Positions 4,934 through 6,895 of a stretch of DNA of 6,895 nt are shown here, piece by piece; position 1 is the stretch's first letter; every line of letters begins with the position of its first letter. Origin of the DNA: an uncultured Erysipelotrichaceae bacterium (lineage in GTDB: Bacteria; Bacillota_I; Bacilli_A; RF39; UBA660); the NCBI GenBank assembly GCA_902783405.1, contig CACZQZ010000036.1, forward strand, positions 1-6,895, read 5' to 3'. Under the pieces are notes generated by a model, which worked only from the letters and a program-made list of their open reading frames with translations, was not told where the DNA came from and did not search any database. A program made the translations under genes and the position numbers.

Positions 4934-5824
4934 GTGAACTATTATGATGCGATAAAAGAAGAACTTGTAAATAATGAAATTTATAAGAAAGTAAAGGATT
5001 ACAGTAAAAATAGAAGTGATTTAAATGCTTACTATAATGTTGGTAAATTGTTAGCGGATGCGGGAAAACATTATGGAGAAAGTATTATCAAAAAGTATTC
5101 AATAAAATTAACGAAAGAACTTGGAAAAGGATATTCAACGCGAACGTTAAAATATATGAGAAGTTTTTATTTATTTCAAAAAGGGCAACCACCGGTTGCC
5201 AATTTATCTTGGTCTCATTATACTATTCTGTTATCTATAAAAGATTCAAATGAAATTAATTATTATATGAGATTATGCTTAAAATATAATTTAAGTAAAA
5301 GAGAATTGATAAAAAAAATTAAGTCTAAAGAATATGAAAGATTAGATGAAAAAACTAAAAATAAATTAATTGATCAAGAAGAATTAGTAATAAATGATTT
5401 TATCAAAAATCCTATTATGATTAAGAATAAATATAATTATGAAGAAATATCAGAAAAAATGTTAAAAAAATTAATATTAGAAGATTTATCTAATTTTATG
5501 AAAGAATTAGGAGAAGGATTTACGTTTGTTGATAGCGAATACAAAATAAAATTAGGTGATCGATATAATTATATAGATATACTACTTTATAATATCAATT
5601 TCAATTGTTATGTCGTAGTTGAACTCAAAATTACAGAATTAAAAAAAGAACATATTGGGCAAATGCAAACATACATGAATTACATTGATAAAAACATAAA
5701 GCAAAATACTCAAAACAAAACCATAGGAGTAATTATTGTAAAAAAAGATAACAAATTTGTAATGGAATATTGTTCAGATGAAAGAGTCTTTAGAACTACT
5801 TATTTTTTAAGTAAATGTAATTAA
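4934..5824 (+). CDS. DUF1016 (YhcG-type) PD-(D/E)XK nuclease domain protein
   Basis: A 296-residue protein. The N-terminal half (about 8-135) matches the DUF1016 N domain: KDYSKNRSDLNAYYNVGKLLADAG (about 21-44), YGESIIKKYS (47-56), GKGYSTRTLKYMRSFY and LSWSHYTILL (from about 91). The C-terminal half (about 150-296) matches the YhcG C domain, a predicted PD-(D/E)XK nuclease: YNYIDILLYN with D215, then VVVELK with E230 and K232, then GQMQTYMNYID with Q243. So the expected catalytic residues are present. The GTG start is chosen because AAAGGAGG (4920-4927) lies 6 nt before it; a TTG at 4913 in the same frame would put this site inside the gene and coincide with the expected transcript start. It is somewhat shorter than the 340-360 residues I recall as common. 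Members often occur in variable regions and near restriction-modification genes, but none is here. Substrate and function are unknown; nuclease activity is a fold-based inference. Confidence 0.88.
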   Translation: MNYYDAIKEELVNNEIYKKVKDYSKNRSDLNAYYNVGKLLADAGKHYGESIIKKYSIKLTKELGKGYSTRTLKYMRSFYLFQKGQPPVANLSWSHYTILLSIKDSNEINYYMRLCLKYNLSKRELIKKIKSKEYERLDEKTKNKLIDQEELVINDFIKNPIMIKNKYNYEEISEKMLKKLILEDLSNFMKELGEGFTFVDSEYKIKLGDRYNYIDILLYNINFNCYVVVELKITELKKEHIGQMQTYMNYIDKNIKQNTQNKTIGVIIVKKDNKFVMEYCSDERVFRTTYFLSKCN

Positions 5825-5900
5825 TTTTTAAATTTTATTGCTTTTTTTGAACTTTTTGGTATATTTTTGACAAAATTTGATAAAATTCGATAAAGAAAAA

Positions 5901-5909
5901 TGATATAAG
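5901..5909 (+). promoter_or_regulatory. Candidate comK promoter (extended -10)
   Basis: TGATATAAG is TGn plus TATAAG, five of six to TATAAT. No good -35 lies at the right distance; an exact TTGACA at 5867-5872 is 31 bp upstream of this -10 and would instead need GATAAA (5889-5894) or ATAAAG (5890-5895) as partner. Either way the promoter lies in the 132-bp gap before comK, which has no convincing terminator for the nuclease gene, so read-through is also possible. Confidence 0.5.
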
Positions 5910-5916
5910 AAAAGCA

Positions 5917-5936
5917 ATTTCCAATTTAATGGAAAT
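5917..5936 (+). promoter_or_regulatory. Inverted repeat in the comK leader
   Basis: ATTTCCA (5917-5923) and TGGAAAT (5930-5936) are perfect 7-bp arms with a 6-nt AT loop, directly after the expected transcript start and 6 bp before the ribosome-binding site. It could be a 5' stabilising hairpin or an operator; no T run follows, so it is not a terminator. Confidence 0.4.
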
Positions 5937-5956
5937 ATGTATGAGGGGGGAAAAAT

Positions 5957-6415
5957 ATGATAGATGATTATGAAATTAATTCATCTACACTAGCTTTAAT
6001 ACCACTTGGAGAAAATGAATCGTTAGTTATGGAAGAAGAAGAAAGTTATACCGTTGGACAAAAGTCTTCTCAAATTATTGATCATAGTTGTAAATATTTT
6101 GGAAGTTCATTAAAAGGAAGATATGAAGGAGCAAGTAATTTGCTAGGATTTTCATATAAAGTTCCCATTATTATAGAAGAAAGTAGGGATATTATTTTCT
6201 TTCCAACTGCGGCTATAAAAAGTTTAAAATGTTCTTGGATTTCACTAAATCATGTTTTAAAGTATGAATCTAGTGGAAAAAATACATTATTAACGTTTAA
6301 AAACGGACAAAAAATAACGATTCAAATGTCAAAATATAGTTTTGAAAATCAAATATTAAGAGCTAGTAGATTGGGTACAATTTTATCCAAAAGAAAATTA
6401 AAAGAAGAAAAGTAA
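5957..6415 (+). CDS. comK: ComK-family competence transcription factor (short form)
   Basis: A 152-residue homologue of ComK, the DNA-binding master activator of DNA-uptake genes in Bacilli. Matches to B. subtilis ComK, as I recall that sequence, run over nearly the whole length: YEINSSTLALIP (5-16), QIIDHSCKYFGSSLKGR (39-55), KVPIIIE (68-74), FFPT (81-84), CSWISLNHV (92-100), TFKNGQ (113-118) and SFENQILRA (128-136). B. subtilis ComK is 192 residues; this one ends about where the FMLYPK motif that MecA recognises would begin, so the tail used there for proteolytic control and for activation is absent. The frame after the stop codes nothing like it, so this looks like a natural short form rather than a fresh nonsense mutation. 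The start at 5957 follows GAGGGGGG (5943-5950). It lies between a nuclease gene and recF and has its own promoter and terminator. Family sure; function as competence activator inferred. Confidence 0.9.
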   Translation: MIDDYEINSSTLALIPLGENESLVMEEEESYTVGQKSSQIIDHSCKYFGSSLKGRYEGASNLLGFSYKVPIIIEESRDIIFFPTAAIKSLKCSWISLNHVLKYESSGKNTLLTFKNGQKITIQMSKYSFENQILRASRLGTILSKRKLKEEK

Positions 6416-6445
6416 AAATTTTATAGAAAATGTATATAAATAATG

Positions 6446-6475
6446 AGGAAAATACTTATTTTTCCTTTTATTTTG
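6446..6475 (+). terminator. Intrinsic terminator after comK
   Basis: AGGAAAA (6446-6452) pairs with TTTTCCT (6460-6466) around a 7-nt loop, followed by TTTTATTTTG. It lies 30 bp after the comK stop and just upstream of the recF promoter, so comK and recF are likely separate units. Confidence 0.65.
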
Positions 6476-6485
6476 CCCATTTTCG

Positions 6486-6494
6486 TGATATAAT
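6486..6494 (+). promoter_or_regulatory. recF promoter (extended -10)
   Basis: TGATATAAT is a perfect extended -10 (TG, one base, TATAAT at 6489-6494). No clear -35 is seen at 17 bp, which extended -10 promoters can do without. The leader to the recF start would be about 60 nt and contains no sizeable gene. Confidence 0.7.
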
Positions 6495-6561
6495 GGTTAT
6501 GAGGTATAGGAGTACCAATAAAGGCAAATTTTAAAAAAATGGGTTAAAGAAGAGGAGGCAT

Positions 6562-6895
6562 ATGTTTTTAAAAGAATTAAAAGTCGTTAATTTTAGAAAT
6601 TATAAAAAGCTAACTCTTCAGTTAAAAAATGGAATAAATATTTTATATGGAGAAAATGGACAAGGAAAAACAAATTTACTTGAAAGTATCTATTTTTTAG
6701 GAATAACTAAATCTCATCGTTTTTCTTCTGATCAAGAATTAATTTTTCATGGTGAAAATGCTTTAAAAGTTAGTGGAAAAATTAAAAGTAATAGTTTATC
6801 AAAAAAACTAGAAATAACTTTATCTGATGGACAAAAAAAGTATAAATGTGATTCAAATAATATTAAAAAAGTAAGTGAATATATGAGTCATTTAA
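6562..6895 (+). CDS. recF: DNA replication and repair protein RecF (3' partial)
   Basis: The first 111 residues of RecF, an SMC-like ATPase that loads RecA at gaps during recombinational repair, run off the window. The start MFLKELKVVNFRNYKKL fits the family N terminus exactly (L-x-x-L-x-x-x-NFRNY), and the Walker A loop GENGQGKT is at 30-37, followed by NLLESIYFLGITKSHR (38-53). AGGAGG (6553-6558) precedes the ATG by only 3 nt, tighter than usual, but no better start exists. In most Firmicutes recF follows dnaN and the S4-domain gene yaaA; here yaaA is missing and two unrelated genes intervene. Its own promoter lies at 6486-6494. Confidence 0.96.
   Translation, partial: MFLKELKVVNFRNYKKLTLQLKNGINILYGENGQGKTNLLESIYFLGITKSHRFSSDQELIFHGENALKVSGKIKSNSLSKKLEITLSDGQKKYKCDSNNIKKVSEYMSHL

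Noticed and set aside
6493..6534. 13-codon frame (ATG GTT ATG ...) in the recF leader, as a possible leader peptide or yaaA remnant
   Set aside because: Its ATG overlaps the -10 hexamer, so it would not be in the transcript, and it resembles no S4-domain sequence.
1..6895. CRISPR array, tRNA, rRNA or insertion sequence
   Set aside because: No regularly spaced repeats, tRNA-like clover pattern, transposase frame or terminal inverted repeats with target duplication were seen, including around the nuclease gene.

Overview
The window is the replication-origin region of a low-GC (very roughly a quarter G+C) Gram-positive bacterium. Gene order on the + strand is: end of a gene with no assigned function, a SpoIID/peptidoglycan-binding gene, oriC, dnaA, more oriC, dnaN, a DUF1016/YhcG-type PD-(D/E)XK nuclease gene, comK, and the start of recF. 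Standard stop codons are used and TGG encodes Trp, so this is not a TGA-recoding mollicute. ComK points to class Bacilli. The SpoIID-like protein with three peptidoglycan-binding repeats, and Spo0A-box-like sites in the origin, point to a spore former. I infer an AT-rich, probably anaerobic or gut-type Bacilli lineage; the species cannot be named from this sequence.

Left part (1-1714): two overlapping genes. The first is cut by the window edge and looks like a small beta-rich domain. The second has a SpoIID-type lytic transglycosylase-like domain followed by three PG_binding_1 repeats. Neither is a usual dnaA neighbour (rpmH/rnpA are absent here).

Origin (1715-2108 and 3459-3605): bipartite oriC around dnaA, rich in DnaA boxes of the form TTTTCCACA, many arranged as near-perfect inverted repeats. 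One repeat doubles as an intrinsic-terminator-like hairpin behind the upstream gene. Three sites matching the Spo0A box TGNCGAA lie within 90 bp, with a near-match in the second half. Tandem DnaA boxes 10 bp apart followed by an AT-only TAATAATAA tract just before dnaN form the most likely unwinding site.

Replication genes: dnaA (start corrected to 2109) and dnaN are full length and typical; dnaN is followed by a clear terminator. The usual yaaA(rlbA) gene between dnaN and recF is missing. In its place are two genes with their own signals: a 296-residue DUF1016 nuclease starting at GTG, and a 152-residue ComK that ends before the region carrying the MecA-recognition motif of Bacillus subtilis ComK. 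recF then has its own extended -10 promoter. The normally co-transcribed dnaA-dnaN-yaaA-recF block is therefore split into several transcription units. The most interesting points are the competence master-regulator homologue and the solitary nuclease inside the replication-gene block, and the candidate Spo0A control of oriC.
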